NCBI RefSeq assembly: GCF_024704835.1
Contig: NZ_JAMXBE010000004.1
Coordinates: forward strand, 62,001 to 126,000
Source: Parapedobacter tibetensis
GTDB taxonomy: Bacteria; Bacteroidota; Bacteroidia; Sphingobacteriales; Sphingobacteriaceae
Length of the DNA stretch: 64,000 nt
Direction: 5' to 3'
This document shows, piece after piece, positions 1 to 9,200 of this stretch (positions within the stretch are counted from its first letter, which is position 1; each line of letters opens with the position of its first letter). The notes beneath the pieces were generated by a model. It had not been told where the DNA came from. It worked only from the letters and a program-made list of their open reading frames with translations, and did no database searches. The position numbers and the translations under genes are program-made.

Positions 1-1753
1 CGCCCGGAAGGAACATACCATTGGCGTCATCCAAAGCAGGGGCCATGGCACCGTTCATCCACTGCACGCGGTTGTTGGCTGCATGGGTATTAGCCACTAC
101 CTGCCCTTGTTGTAAAGCTTGTTCATGTGTGGCACCCCCTTCCCGGGCGGTTTGATACGTTTGCAGTAATGCACCTGCATATTGCTGGTAGGCATTACCC
201 ACAAAATCAGTCGCGCCGGCTCCAATGGCCGTTTGGAGATAACGCTGGCTCATTAAGCTTCCCAGCACGCCAAGTGCATGCGCATCTCCCGAGTTTTCAC
301 GCGTAGTATACCCCCGCACGAAAAAATTGTCTCCACGTACTTCCGCCTTGTATTGCCCCATGGTGAAATTCTGTATGTTGTAGCGATCTGCGGCAGTATA
401 TACGGCCGACCCCTTACCCCAATTGGCTTGTAAAATCGCTTCCACATTATCATTGACTCGATAATGCAGCGATGCGTTCAGCTTCAAGCTTTTTGCAGGA
501 TAATCCGTCAATTGTTGTTCGGAATAGCCTGGTGCCGGCTGGTAATATTGGGGCACCATATTCTGAAAAATAGTGCGGGCAGCTGTAAGTTGAGCCGCAG
601 GGTCAGCCCCTGCTATAAATTGCGGAAGTGTGGTGCCCTCTTGATTTATTGGTCGCGTAAATATTGCACCCAAAGCCGCTGAAGTACCATTCGAACCATC
701 TCCAGGCATCCCATTACCATAGAGAACATCGTACATATTTGCACCCACATCACCATACCAGTTGACTCCGTCGTAAGTGGGATTTTCATTCACATTGCCC
801 ACATTGTTTTCAAGATTGGTGTTATTGGTAAAGCTCTGGTCGCGGTAGTCCGTGGCCTGCCAATCATCGGCAGTCAGATACGCCACATTCGCTTTGAAAG
901 CAAATTTATTGTTAAAGGCTTTGGCAAAGCGGACGGCCACATCATAAAAAGCCGTGTTTTGCTGTGTACGATTGGAAGCGCTCATCATCCCCGTCTTGAC
1001 GTAGGCACTCACCCCTTGGTAATCAAAAGGCGATTTACTGTTCATCAACAGGAGTCCATTGATGGCATTGGGCCCATACAGTGCCGATGCCGCGCCTGGC
1101 AAAAGTTCCACACTCGCTACATCCAATTCAGACATACCCACCACATTGCCCACTGGGAAGTTCAACCCCGGGGCTTGGTTGTCCATGCCATCCACGAGCT
1201 GTACCAAGCGGGTGTTGCCATTTGCGCCGAACCCACGGGTACTTACGGAACGGAAGGTGAGTGATTGGGTGCTCATTTCTACACCCTTGAGGTTTTGGAG
1301 TGCATCATAAAACGTAGGTTGCGGACTTGATCGGATACCCAATATATTCAACTTCTCGATGGAAACCGGTGATTTGATAACACTTTCCTCCACCCGCGAC
1401 GCCGAAACAACCACTTCCGATGCCATAATGGATTGCTCCTCCAAGGCAATGGTCAATGTTGCCGTAGATTGATCGACGATTATTTCCTGAGTGGCAAAGC
1501 CAATGGAAGAAACCAGCAAGGTCAACGGTGGCGCATCATTTATATTCAACGTAAACCGACCCTCATTGTTGGTGGTGGTACCCGCTACCTTGCCTTTTAC
1601 GTGGATGCTTACCCCGATGAGTGGAGCATTAGACGTGGCGTTTGTAACGGTTCCCGAGATGGTGGTCTGTGCAAATACAGGATGGATGGATAAACTAAAT
1701 ACGGATAGCAACATACACCATCCGATTCTCTTGAGCGTAAGTGATCGTTTCAT
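1..1753 (-). CDS. TonB-dependent receptor, 5' part (3' end outside window)
   Basis: Outer-membrane receptor that would import a ligand using TonB/ExbBD energy. Reading down from the ATG at 1753 the frame stays open to the window edge (584 codons). A signal peptide (about residues 1-29, ending PVFAQ) is followed by a CarboxypepD_reg-like beta-sandwich (about 31-115, motif ISGTVT...GVSIHVKG...TTNNEGRF) and a plug domain (about 115-235) with LVDGMDNQAPG and LLPGAASALYGPNAINGLL. The barrel follows and is cut by the window. The text lacks the SusC signature, and no SusD partner is visible on the promoter side, so it reads as a siderophore/vitamin/peptide-type receptor rather than a glycan SusC; the ligand is unknown. 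Confident in family, not in substrate. Confidence 0.9.
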   Translation of the reverse strand, partial: MKRSLTLKRIGWCMLLSVFSLSIHPVFAQTTISGTVTNATSNAPLIGVSIHVKGKVAGTTTNNEGRFTLNINDAPPLTLLVSSIGFATQEIIVDQSTATLTIALEEQSIMASEVVVSASRVEESVIKSPVSIEKLNILGIRSSPQPTFYDALQNLKGVEMSTQSLTFRSVSTRGFGANGNTRLVQLVDGMDNQAPGLNFPVGNVVGMSELDVASVELLPGAASALYGPNAINGLLLMNSKSPFDYQGVSAYVKTGMMSASNRTQQNTAFYDVAVRFAKAFNNKFAFKANVAYLTADDWQATDYRDQSFTNNTNLENNVGNVNENPTYDGVNWYGDVGANMYDVLYGNGMPGDGSNGTSAALGAIFTRPINQEGTTLPQFIAGADPAAQLTAARTIFQNMVPQYYQPAPGYSEQQLTDYPAKSLKLNASLHYRVNDNVEAILQANWGKGSAVYTAADRYNIQNFTMGQYKAEVRGDNFFVRGYTTRENSGDAHALGVLGSLMSQRYLQTAIGAGATDFVGNAYQQYAGALLQTYQTAREGGATHEQALQQGQVVANTHAANNRVQWMNGAMAPALDDANGMFLPG

Positions 1754-1769
1754 AACCTAGCAGTTTATG

Positions 1770-1799
1770 TGGTTTATATACTTTATATGGTTTATATAC
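1770..1799. repeat. 12-bp direct repeat in the receptor promoter region
   Basis: TGGTTTATATAC occurs at 1770-1781 and again at 1788-1799, an 18-bp period, 17 bp upstream of the receptor start. The spacing puts both copies within or just downstream of where the minus-strand promoter should lie. They could be an operator with two half-sites or simply AT-rich promoter sequence; no regulator can be named. Confidence 0.35.
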
Positions 1800-1860
1800 A
1801 ATAATACGAAATATTCAATGATATTGGAAAAAATGTTAGTCGTTGTACATGGCAAACTAG

Positions 1861-1950
1861 CGTCATTGCGAGCAAGCGGGCTGAAATGAGTGTAGGAGCT
1901 GCTTCGTGGTCGCTCCACTTCTTATGCTAACGCGCTTGCTCGCAATGACG
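1861..1950. repeat. Palindromic intergenic repeat with 18-bp arms
   Basis: The left arm CGTCATTGCGAGCAAGCG (1861-1878) is exactly complementary to the right arm at 1933-1950, separated by 54 bp that contain a smaller GGAGC/GCTCC pair. Dispersed palindromes beginning with GTCATTGCGAG are familiar in Bacteroidota genomes. This copy sits in the gap between the divergent receptor and the 2294 gene and could fold into a long cruciform or RNA hairpin. Confidence 0.6.
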
Positions 1951-2084
1951 ACAGACCGTATTTTGTTTAAATACGGTTGCCCTAGATAGCTAGAAAAACA
2001 TCTTCATGAGGCAAATAAGCCTGTTTAACATTTTTTAACAAAACATTCCGTTAAACTTTTCATGAAAAATCCGCTCTATGTATA

Positions 2085-2246
2085 AGAGCCTGTTTAAATT
2101 TGTATTGTGAAATTTTTTACAGGTTATTTTTGAGCGAACCGAGGCAAATTTCGCAGGGATAGCCGGAAGCTATCGCGAGAAATTTAACGAAGGTGCAGCC
2201 AAAAAGAGGCATAAAAAAATTATTAGATAAATTTTAAACGGGCTCT
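2085..2246. mobile_element. MITE-like element with terminal inverted repeats
   Basis: A 162-bp segment is bounded by AGAGCCTGTTTAAA (from 2085) and TTTAAACGGGCTCT (to 2246), which are inverted copies with one mismatch in 14. The interior has no reading frame but contains nested inverted sequence (AAATTTCGC against GCGAGAAATTT). Non-coding, short, with matching termini: this fits a miniature inverted-repeat element or similar dispersed repeat. No convincing target-site duplication was seen. It lies about 50 bp upstream of the 2294 gene and could carry part of its promoter. Confidence 0.5.
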
Positions 2247-2293
2247 AAGAGATATAGATAATCTTATTGGATCAAAAACAAAAGGAGAATATC

Positions 2294-2794
2294 ATGAAAA
2301 ATATTGCATTGGTTGCACTTTTAGTTTCGGGAATGGCGTTTACCGCCGTTGCGCAGGAACGCGGAACAAGGCAGATGAAAAGCGCTGAGGAGCTGGCCAA
2401 AATGAGAACCGATAAATTGACGGAACAGCTTGGCCTCAGTGAAGACCAACAAAAGGAGATATATGCCCTGAATTTAGAAAAGGCCGAGCAAATGAAAGCC
2501 ACCCATGAAGAACGGTCGGTAAAAATGGCTGAAATGCGGAAAGAACGTGCGGCTAAAGTGGAGGCGGAACGAAAAGCTGAACAAGACCGCTTAAATGAGA
2601 TACTTACCGTAGAGCAGCAAGAAGTGCTGAAACAACAGCAAGCTGAACGCTACGAAAAGATGAAGGCAATGCGGGAATCCCGGAAAGACGGCTCTAATGG
2701 CGATCGATTCAAAAGGGGGCATCGAGGTAAAATGGAATTCCATAAAAAGGCAGACAGCACGGATACACCTAAAATGTCTGAAAGCAAAGAGTAG
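2294..2794 (+). CDS. Secreted LTxxQ-type (DUF4890/Spy-like) protein
   Basis: 166 residues. The start is the ATG at 2294, preceded by AAAGGAG at 2281-2287; an upstream ATG at 2267 would spoil the signal peptide. Residues 1-21 form a signal peptide ending AVAQ. The mature part is helical, highly charged (Lys/Glu/Arg) and has two LTxxQ-like segments, LTEQLGLSEDQQKEI and LTVEQQEVLKQQQ, as in periplasmic Spy/CpxP-like proteins and DUF4890. Such proteins are chaperone-like or stress-linked, but no specific role is shown here. The C-terminal 30 residues are basic and low complexity. Confidence 0.75.
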   Translation: MKNIALVALLVSGMAFTAVAQERGTRQMKSAEELAKMRTDKLTEQLGLSEDQQKEIYALNLEKAEQMKATHEERSVKMAEMRKERAAKVEAERKAEQDRLNEILTVEQQEVLKQQQAERYEKMKAMRESRKDGSNGDRFKRGHRGKMEFHKKADSTDTPKMSESKE

Positions 2795-2830
2795 TTTAAT
2801 TTACTTGAGTTTGGTTAAGTTTGATGATGA

Positions 2831-2867
2831 GCGTCCATTCCACCAAGTTGGTGGATGGGCGTTTTTT
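2831..2867 (+). terminator. Rho-independent terminator
   Basis: GCGTCCATTCCACC and GGTGGATGGGCG pair (one bulge, one G-T pair) across the loop AAGTT and are followed by six T. It lies 37 bp after the stop of the 2294 gene and ahead of hbd. Confidence 0.85.
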
Positions 2868-2985
2868 GTTGGCACAAGTTGCTTATAAATGGAGACGAAG
2901 CTTGTGCGAGTTATTTTTTCTTTTGATAACGGAAACTCGTGCAGGTTTCTTTATGTTTGTCTTTTACCAATTTGTAAATGATCTC

Positions 2986-3831
2986 ATGCAACATATAAGC
3001 GTTATTGGGTCGGGCACCATGGGGAATGGAATAGCCCACACGTTTGCGCAATTCGGCTTTGATGTAGCCTTAGTAGACATCAACCCCATTGCGTTGGAAA
3101 ACGCCCTAACTGCCATCGGCAATAACCTCGACCGCCAAATCAGCAAAGAAATCCTCTCCGAAGAAGATAAGCAACACACACTTGGACGTATAACCACGTA
3201 CACGGATTTACGTGCCGGTGTACGGCAGGCGGACCTCGTGGTGGAAGCAGCTACGGAAAATGAAGGCGTCAAGCTTGGCTTATTCAAGGAGTTGGATGAG
3301 TTATGTCCCAGCCATACCATCCTTGCTAGCAACACATCGTCTATTTCTATCACCAAAATCGCCGCCGCCACCCGACGAGCAGACCAAGTCATCGGTATGC
3401 ATTTCATGAATCCGGTACCCGTGATGAAACTCGTGGAAGTAATAAAGGGTTACGCCACCAGTGAGGATGTAACAAACACCATCATAACGCTTTCGGAAAA
3501 ACTTAATAAAGTGCCCGTAGCGGTGAATGATTACCCGGGCTTTGTGGCCAACCGCATCCTCATGCCCATGATCAACGAAGCAATATATACGTTGTATGAG
3601 GGTGTGGCTGATGTAGAAGCCATCGACACCGTGATGAAATTGGGAATGGCTCATCCAATGGGTCCATTACAATTGGCCGATTTTATTGGTTTGGACATTT
3701 GTCTGTCTATCCTTAGGGTACTGCATGAAGGATTTGGCAACCCGAAATACGCACCGTGCCCGTTGTTGGTGAATATGGTGGCAGCCGGTAAACTGGGTAA
3801 AAAATCGGGGCAGGGATTTTACCGTTATTGA
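2986..3831 (+). CDS. hbd: 3-hydroxybutyryl-CoA dehydrogenase
   Basis: 281 residues, the normal length for the family. It interconverts acetoacetyl-CoA and 3-hydroxybutyryl-CoA with NAD(P) in beta-oxidation-type metabolism. The start at 2986 gives MQHISVIGSGTMGNGIAH, a Rossmann GxGxxG at residues 8-13; the open frame continues upstream to 2821 but that extension overlaps the terminator and has no family resemblance. Later motifs are ASNTSSISIT, GMHFMNPVPVMKLVEVI (with the catalytic His) and NDYPGFVANRILMPMINEA. The gene is alone on its strand here. A fragment of a second copy lies at 4684-4865. Confidence 0.93.
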   Translation: MQHISVIGSGTMGNGIAHTFAQFGFDVALVDINPIALENALTAIGNNLDRQISKEILSEEDKQHTLGRITTYTDLRAGVRQADLVVEAATENEGVKLGLFKELDELCPSHTILASNTSSISITKIAAATRRADQVIGMHFMNPVPVMKLVEVIKGYATSEDVTNTIITLSEKLNKVPVAVNDYPGFVANRILMPMINEAIYTLYEGVADVEAIDTVMKLGMAHPMGPLQLADFIGLDICLSILRVLHEGFGNPKYAPCPLLVNMVAAGKLGKKSGQGFYRY

Positions 3832-3894
3832 GCGTATAATTGGGTCGTTTGGGAATGAAATGGAACTGGCTCGCTTTTCAGCTGGTCGAATTGA

Positions 3895-4301
3895 TTATAT
3901 AAATGGATTAATAATTCTTAGTTTCCTTTCAACCAACAAATTATGCTGCATGTCTTCTGAATATAGCGTATTGCAATCAGCAGACAGCGCATAGGCCACA
4001 ACGACGCCATCGAACAACTGGAACTGGTACCTTTTGATCAGCTTCTGTGCATGTTGATAATCTCTTGGGGAAAATCGGTTAATTGCGCGTACGGAAACCA
4101 TTGGTTTAGTCCATCCATCGCTTCCAATTTGTCCATTGAAAGCCGCTTTCGGCAAACGTTCAGGTATTCACTGACAACTTGCGGAGATATAATAGGGTTA
4201 TCCACCACCAGCCGCTAGGCGACAATACGTTTGTGAGCTTCTGCATCCTTTTCATGCAGATAGATTAAAATATTGGAATCAAGCGCATAGCGATCAGTCA
4301 T
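3895..4301 (-). pseudogene. PIN-domain (VapC-like) toxin, broken by a stop and a frameshift
   Basis: Reading from ATG 4301 gives MTDRYALDSNILIYLHEKD, the usual PIN start with the first catalytic Asp (LDSN). An in-frame TAG at 4215-4217 then interrupts it, and after about 60 more codons the frame is lost. The rest (LFDGVVVAYALSADCNTLYSEDMQ, ending IINPF) continues in another frame to a stop at 3895-3897. The PIN acidic residues are still recognisable in pieces, so this is a once complete RNase toxin inactivated by at least two lesions. Its start overlaps the end of the antitoxin gene by 8 bp, as in intact vapBC pairs. Confidence 0.85.
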
Positions 4302-4530
4302 AATCGTTTGCTTCGTCGCGGTCAAACTTAAACCCTGACAAATCCATCCGGTATTTGCTCAACCCTTTTTCCAGTGTCTTGATCCGTTTTTCCTTGTCGG
4401 CTGTAATCGTTTCATCGACTTTTGGCGTTTCCAGTTCAAAAGCCAATACCTCCACCGTTTTTCCAACCAGATTATCGGGCAGACGAATGGTCAAACTATT
4501 CTTTGTTGGTTTTATGATCGTTCGAATCAT
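4294..4530 (-). CDS. VapB-like antitoxin (partner toxin is broken)
   Basis: 78 residues. The N-terminal stretch IRTIIKPTKNSLTIRLPDNLVGK is the beta-hairpin DNA-binding type found in short antitoxins, followed by an acidic/basic tail (KGLSKYRMDLSGFKFDRDEAN) that would wrap the toxin. The stop overlaps the start of the PIN gene (ATGACTGA), so the two formed one translationally coupled operon. The antitoxin frame is intact although the toxin is not, as expected for a decaying module. Exact family not certain. Confidence 0.75.
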   Translation of the reverse strand: MIRTIIKPTKNSLTIRLPDNLVGKTVEVLAFELETPKVDETITADKEKRIKTLEKGLSKYRMDLSGFKFDRDEANDYD

Positions 4531-4683
4531 GTTCTTAACAATTAATTGGCATTACTATTTCCCCTTAATCCTCCTCACACCCCCATCCTTTGCCCAGGCC
4601 TCAGGTGGTCAGGTATGCTAAGGCTACACACAAAAATACGAAAACTATTGGGAATTTCTATGAATCTTCGCCTTCAGACAGAT

Positions 4684-4865
4684 TGTACAAGATACCTGTA
4701 GAAGCCAATGATTACCCGGGCTTTGTGGCCAACCGCATTTTGATGCCCATGATTAACGAAGCAATTTATACGTTGTATGAGGGTGTGGCCGATATAAAAG
4801 CCATCGACACCGTCATGAAATACGGCTGCCTATCCACTGCAAGGCTAGCGGAAATCCACGGATAA
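4684..4865 (+). pseudogene. Fragment of a second 3-hydroxybutyryl-CoA dehydrogenase gene
   Basis: The translated stretch NDYPGFVANRILMPMINEA, continuing into YTLYEGVAD, matches hbd residues from about 178 on. The DNA of 4700-4830 is close to 3516-3646 with scattered, mostly silent differences. After IDTVMK the frame diverges into non-homologous sequence and stops at 4865. No Rossmann domain precedes it. It is therefore a diverged partial duplicate, not a functional enzyme, and together with hbd it brackets the vapBC-like pair. Confidence 0.85.
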
Positions 4866-5114
4866 ACCAGGCATTCGCTACCTATTCTTTAGAGAAAACC
4901 CATAAATACTCCACTTATAAAAGGTGACTAAAAGGTGGACTATACGTGGCTAAAGGGTGACTTATGGGTGGATAAACTGTAGCTTAGCATTGTACCTAGC
5001 TAAGGTCAATCAAGCCTGGTCAGCGGAAACCCATACTTTTCAAAAAGTTATTGCATGAATATCATAAATTTGTTATTTTTAGCGGTATCATAAACCGTAT
5101 CCCTATGCCATACC

Positions 5115-5639
5115 ATGAAAAGAAGAATCGCTACCAACCTCGCTAAAATCAGGAACCTAAGGAGGCATTCACAGGATGAAATTGCGGAAGTACTTTCCAT
5201 CAGCCAGCAGGCCTACTGGAAGATGGAAGAGGTCAAAACGCGGATTTCCGCTGTACAGCTCGGCCACTTGGCCCACTTTTACCAGGTTTCCGTGGATGTC
5301 TTTTTCGAGGAAAAGCCCGACTTCAATGAAAATATCCATACATCGAAAACCAAGTTGGCTTCAGTTCAGGCCCAACTGGAAAAGGAACAGTTCTTTAGTG
5401 AAATGCTGCAGCACAGGAACAGGGAGCTCAGCGGGGAACTTGCGGCCCTTCAAGCCAGAATCGCCGAACTAGAGGACGAAACCATGCGCCTAAGGCAGCG
5501 ACTGGAAGCGGGGGACAGGGAAAACCAGGTTTTCCGGTTAAACGGTAGGTTGAAAGGCAGCATGGTCATCGAAGCCCTCGTGGCCATGGTCTTGATTGCC
5601 GTAGCATCGGCGGCCGGAGTCCTCTTCCTTTTACCCTAA
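5115..5639 (+). CDS. XRE-family regulator with coiled coil and C-terminal membrane anchor
   Basis: 174 residues in three parts. Residues 1-70 are an XRE/Cro helix-turn-helix (LAKIRNLRRHSQDEIAEVLSISQQAYWKMEE, then VSVDVFFEE). Residues 75-140 are a heptad-like coiled coil rich in Glu, Leu and Gln (ALQARIAELEDETMRLRQRLE). Residues 150-173 are a hydrophobic helix (MVIEALVAMVLIAVASAAGVLFLL) ending at the stop. A DNA-binding head tethered to the inner membrane through a C-terminal helix is unusual for one-component XRE proteins. It precedes the RHS locus by about 0.6 kb, so a role in controlling it is possible but not shown. Confidence 0.85.
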   Translation: MKRRIATNLAKIRNLRRHSQDEIAEVLSISQQAYWKMEEVKTRISAVQLGHLAHFYQVSVDVFFEEKPDFNENIHTSKTKLASVQAQLEKEQFFSEMLQHRNRELSGELAALQARIAELEDETMRLRQRLEAGDRENQVFRLNGRLKGSMVIEALVAMVLIAVASAAGVLFLLP

Positions 5640-5657
5640 TTTATCTCATATCGCATT

Positions 5658-5694
5658 ACAACTACAGGTTGTGATATTTACAACCTGTAGTTGT
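5658..5694. repeat. Perfect 15-bp inverted repeat (hairpin or operator)
   Basis: ACAACTACAGGTTGT (5658-5672) is followed by a 7-nt spacer and its exact complement ACAACCTGTAGTTGT (5680-5694), 19 bp after the XRE gene. No T-run follows, so it is a poor intrinsic terminator. It could be a stabilising 3' hairpin, or a binding site for the XRE protein itself, and it lies about 95 bp before the next start. A second, weaker pair (GCGGGATTC / GAATCCCCGC) sits around 5716-5736. Confidence 0.7.
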
Positions 5695-5788
5695 TGAAAT
5701 TACAACCAAATGTTAGCGGGATTCCTGAATCCCCGCCTTATCTTGGTTGCAAGTTAATTTTTGGACACTAAACAAAAAACCAAAGGCC

Positions 5789-6169
5789 ATGAACCATACA
5801 AAAACCAAGATCATCTTTTGTGTATCATTTTCCCTGTGCTGCTGCTTTGCCTCGCTGGGAGCACATGGGCAAGTACAGGATTCCACGGCAGTCAAGCGGG
5901 TTGCCTTCATTGCAGAAGACCTGGGGATATCTCCCCAACAAGCTTCGGACGTGATGGCGATTATTGATCTTGAAAAAGCCAAGGCGTCGGATGCCAAACG
6001 CGAAGCGATGCAGGTACTCTCGGTGAAGCTTGCCGGATTCGCAGCCGAGCGGGACAAAGCACTGCAGGAGGTGCTTACGGATGAGCAGTTGACCAAGATC
6101 AGGGCTGCCCTTCGTAGTAGGGACCACGCCCTTTCACCAAATGTTTTGGCGCCAGACGGCATACGTTAG
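5789..6169 (+). CDS. Small secreted protein of unknown function
   Basis: 126 residues from the ATG at 5789; earlier in-frame codons would place charged residues ahead of the signal peptide. Residues 1-28 are a signal peptide with a Cys cluster (SFSLCCCFASLGAHGQ). The mature part is helical with LGISPQQASDVMAIIDLEKAKASDAK and a later LTDEQLTKIRAAL, resembling the LTxxQ pattern of Spy-like periplasmic proteins. It lies 47 bp upstream of the first RHS gene on the same strand and may be cotranscribed with it. Function unknown. Confidence 0.65.
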   Translation: MNHTKTKIIFCVSFSLCCCFASLGAHGQVQDSTAVKRVAFIAEDLGISPQQASDVMAIIDLEKAKASDAKREAMQVLSVKLAGFAAERDKALQEVLTDEQLTKIRAALRSRDHALSPNVLAPDGIR

Positions 6170-6216
6170 ACAATATTTTTGAACAAAAAGGACTTACCTC
6201 AGTAATATACATCGAC

Positions 6217-9200
6217 ATGAGTGTTCCATTACGCCATTTGGCCAGCGGCATGCGCTTGATCCTACCATGCCTGTTCAGTGCCGTGTTTTTTTCCGTTAAG
6301 GGCCAGATGCCCGTCGCCCCACGGTCGCTGCCCAGCCCAAATGCAGCCACGTTGGGATTGTTCGGGGAATATCCGGTTTCCCATTTCACTGGTGTGCCAC
6401 AGATCGGCATTCCGCTGCATACGATTTCATCCGGAGACGTCAATGTACCGATTTCGATGGATTACCATGCTTCGGGTTTCCGGCCAGATATGCACCCCGG
6501 CTGGGTGGGGATGGGATGGAATCTGGCAGCAGGCGGTGCTATTTCTCGACTTATCCGGGATATGCCTGATGAGTCGAATCTAAGCACATATGGTATTGCC
6601 AATTATGGTTATTACTTTAATCATGGAATTCTTAATACGGCTAATTGGAATACAACGACCTATATGCAGAGCATAGCGCAGGGCCCTGAATCGTCGAAGG
6701 ACACCGAACCAGATGAATTCTCATTTAATGTGAATGGGATTTCCGGGAAATTCTATATGGGACACGATGGGCAATGGAAAGTGAAGTCTGACAGACCGGT
6801 CCGTGTGGCATTCGATGGCACATTTTTGTCCGTACCATTTACAGCTCCTATGGGATCGCCACCGGAATACTTGGGGTATTTAAAGCCGTTCTCCGGCTTT
6901 ACGATAACCGACGAGAATGGTATTCAATACATTTTCGGAGGAACAACTAACGCCATCGAATACAGCATTGATTTTTTTGAGCAGAATACCGATCATTGGG
7001 CCGCCAATACATGGTATCTTACCAAAATCATTTATCCGTTGGGTGATGAGGTTGCGTTCGTCTATGAACGCGACGCGTTCATCAACCAGATGACCATCGC
7101 GGTGAACAATAACCTGGGGACCAGTTCACAGGGAAGCGGGGGGATATTCAACCCTGTGCCCGGATGCAGCAGCTGGGATTACAGATCGATCTATGCTTCC
7201 TATAGGGGCCAGCTGGTTTCGCCGGTCTACCTCACCAGTATCGCGGCCAAACACGAGATAGTGCGATTCATCCGCTCCACCAGTACCGAACTGCGGTATG
7301 CCCAAACCGTATATGACTGGATGTATTCCCAATGGCAATCGCACGGCTCCTACGATAGTTTCCTGCCTTTCCTGGAGGACTATTCCTATGACAATACGTA
7401 TCCCACCAACCTCAATAAACTGCAGTGGAAGAAGCTGGACCAGATACGTATCGAAGTGGATGGAGAGCTGAAGAAGGCGTACAATTTCGCCTACAGTGCT
7501 AGCGGTAGCCAGCGCCTTACGCTCCAGTCGATAAGGGAACAGGGGTCCGGCGGAGGTCTGCTGAAGCCATACTCATTCATGTACAACACATCGGTTTCCC
7601 TACCGGGCTATCTGGCGAATATGACCGACCATTGGGGGTTCTACAACGGCACCTATGCCGATATCAGCAATACGAGCACGTATCATCTGACGTACCACGG
7701 CTACCGGCAGCCGAACGCCACTTATTTACAGGCAGGCACATTGAGCAGGATCACCTATCCAACGGGTGGTGTTACAAACTTTACCTTTGAGCCTCATTAC
7801 TATCGTATGGCTGTTCCTGAGGAGCGTTGGAATGCCCCGACCACGATGTCTTCCAATACGCTTGCCGGTGGGCTACGCATCCGAAAGATCAGCAGCCATG
7901 ACCCCGAGTTCCCTTCCAGCAAAGTTGAAAAGGAATATTTTTATGTAAATGGATATAACAGCGGATCGAATGTCTCCACGCTGCAGTCAAGCGGCATATT
8001 AGGGGGACAAAGCCGGTACTATTTCGATGATTACAGGGTGAAATCGTTCAATGGATCAAATACGTATTCCCAATCCAGGTTTTCCTCACAGTCTGTACTG
8101 CCGGCCTGCGAGAACAGCAGGGGCAGCCATATCGGTTACAGTGAAGTGGTGGAAAAACGGAGTGACGGAAGTTATACAATCACCAAATACAGTAACTTCG
8201 ATGTGTCGATCTATAGCGACTATAGCACCCCGAATCTAGAGCAGTCGCGGACAGCGTATTCACCCTACCATTCGCGTGCATATACGCGGGGCAATCTTCT
8301 AGAGGAATTTAAATACAGTGCTACCGATATACTGCTTACAAGGCAGAGGTGGCACTACCTTTACGTGTTGCCCCAAAAAACGGTTCGGTCGATGCAGGCG
8401 CGTTCTTTCAATGTATGCCCGGGGACAGCTGTCAGTGTTCGCGAAGGCACGGCCTATGTCCATGACATTAGTACTTTTTCCCCCTTTTCCGAAACCACAA
8501 CTGAATACGATGAGAATGGTGACAATCCGGTGGTGACCACCAAGAGCTACACCTACGATGCCGATTATAAGTTGCTCAAGCAGGAGCAGACGGTGGACAG
8601 CCGTGGCCAAACAGTGCGCACCAAGTACCGTTACGCCTTCGATGTGCTGACCAACTACAGCAGTACATACAACAACGCGCAGCTGTATCCCTATTCCTAC
8701 CTGGTGTACAGTCACAACATCGCCACGCCGGTTGAAACGGTGACGACGGTGGTGGAAGGGGGCACCGAGCGGATAACCGGGGCTACCGTGCTCACTCATA
8801 CACCTACTCGCCAATATTACTATCCGGGTTACCAATGGCGCTCAGTACCGCACACGGCATTCGGGCTGAAAAATGTGACCCCCTTAAATCTATCAGCATA
8901 TACACCGTTTTCGATAACCCGGGTTTCGGGAGGTGAGACCACCACCTTGGATCCCAGCCTGAGGAAACAGATGGAGTATGAATTTCAGGCCATGCGCACG
9001 TACAATAAGACCAAGCCGGTGGGTGCGATAGGAGCATCCGGCGATGTGACCACCACTATCTTCGGCCAGTTCATGAAACACCCGATTGCGCGGGTAACAG
9101 GCGGACGCTATCTGGAGTCGGCATATTCAAGCTTCGAGACCATGGCCAATGACAGCGACTGGCGTGGTGGTGGCGGTCAGGTGCTTACGCGCTACAGCAA

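Noticed and set aside
1..1753. SusC-type receptor of a polysaccharide utilisation locus
   Set aside because: SusC-specific plug text and an adjacent susD are missing within the window; the GH29 gene is 45 kb away and unrelated in context.
4917..4975. Loose repeats of AAAAGGTGACT / AAAGGGTGACT in the gap before the XRE gene
   Set aside because: Short, irregular spacing and imperfect; not enough to call an operator or a repeat array.
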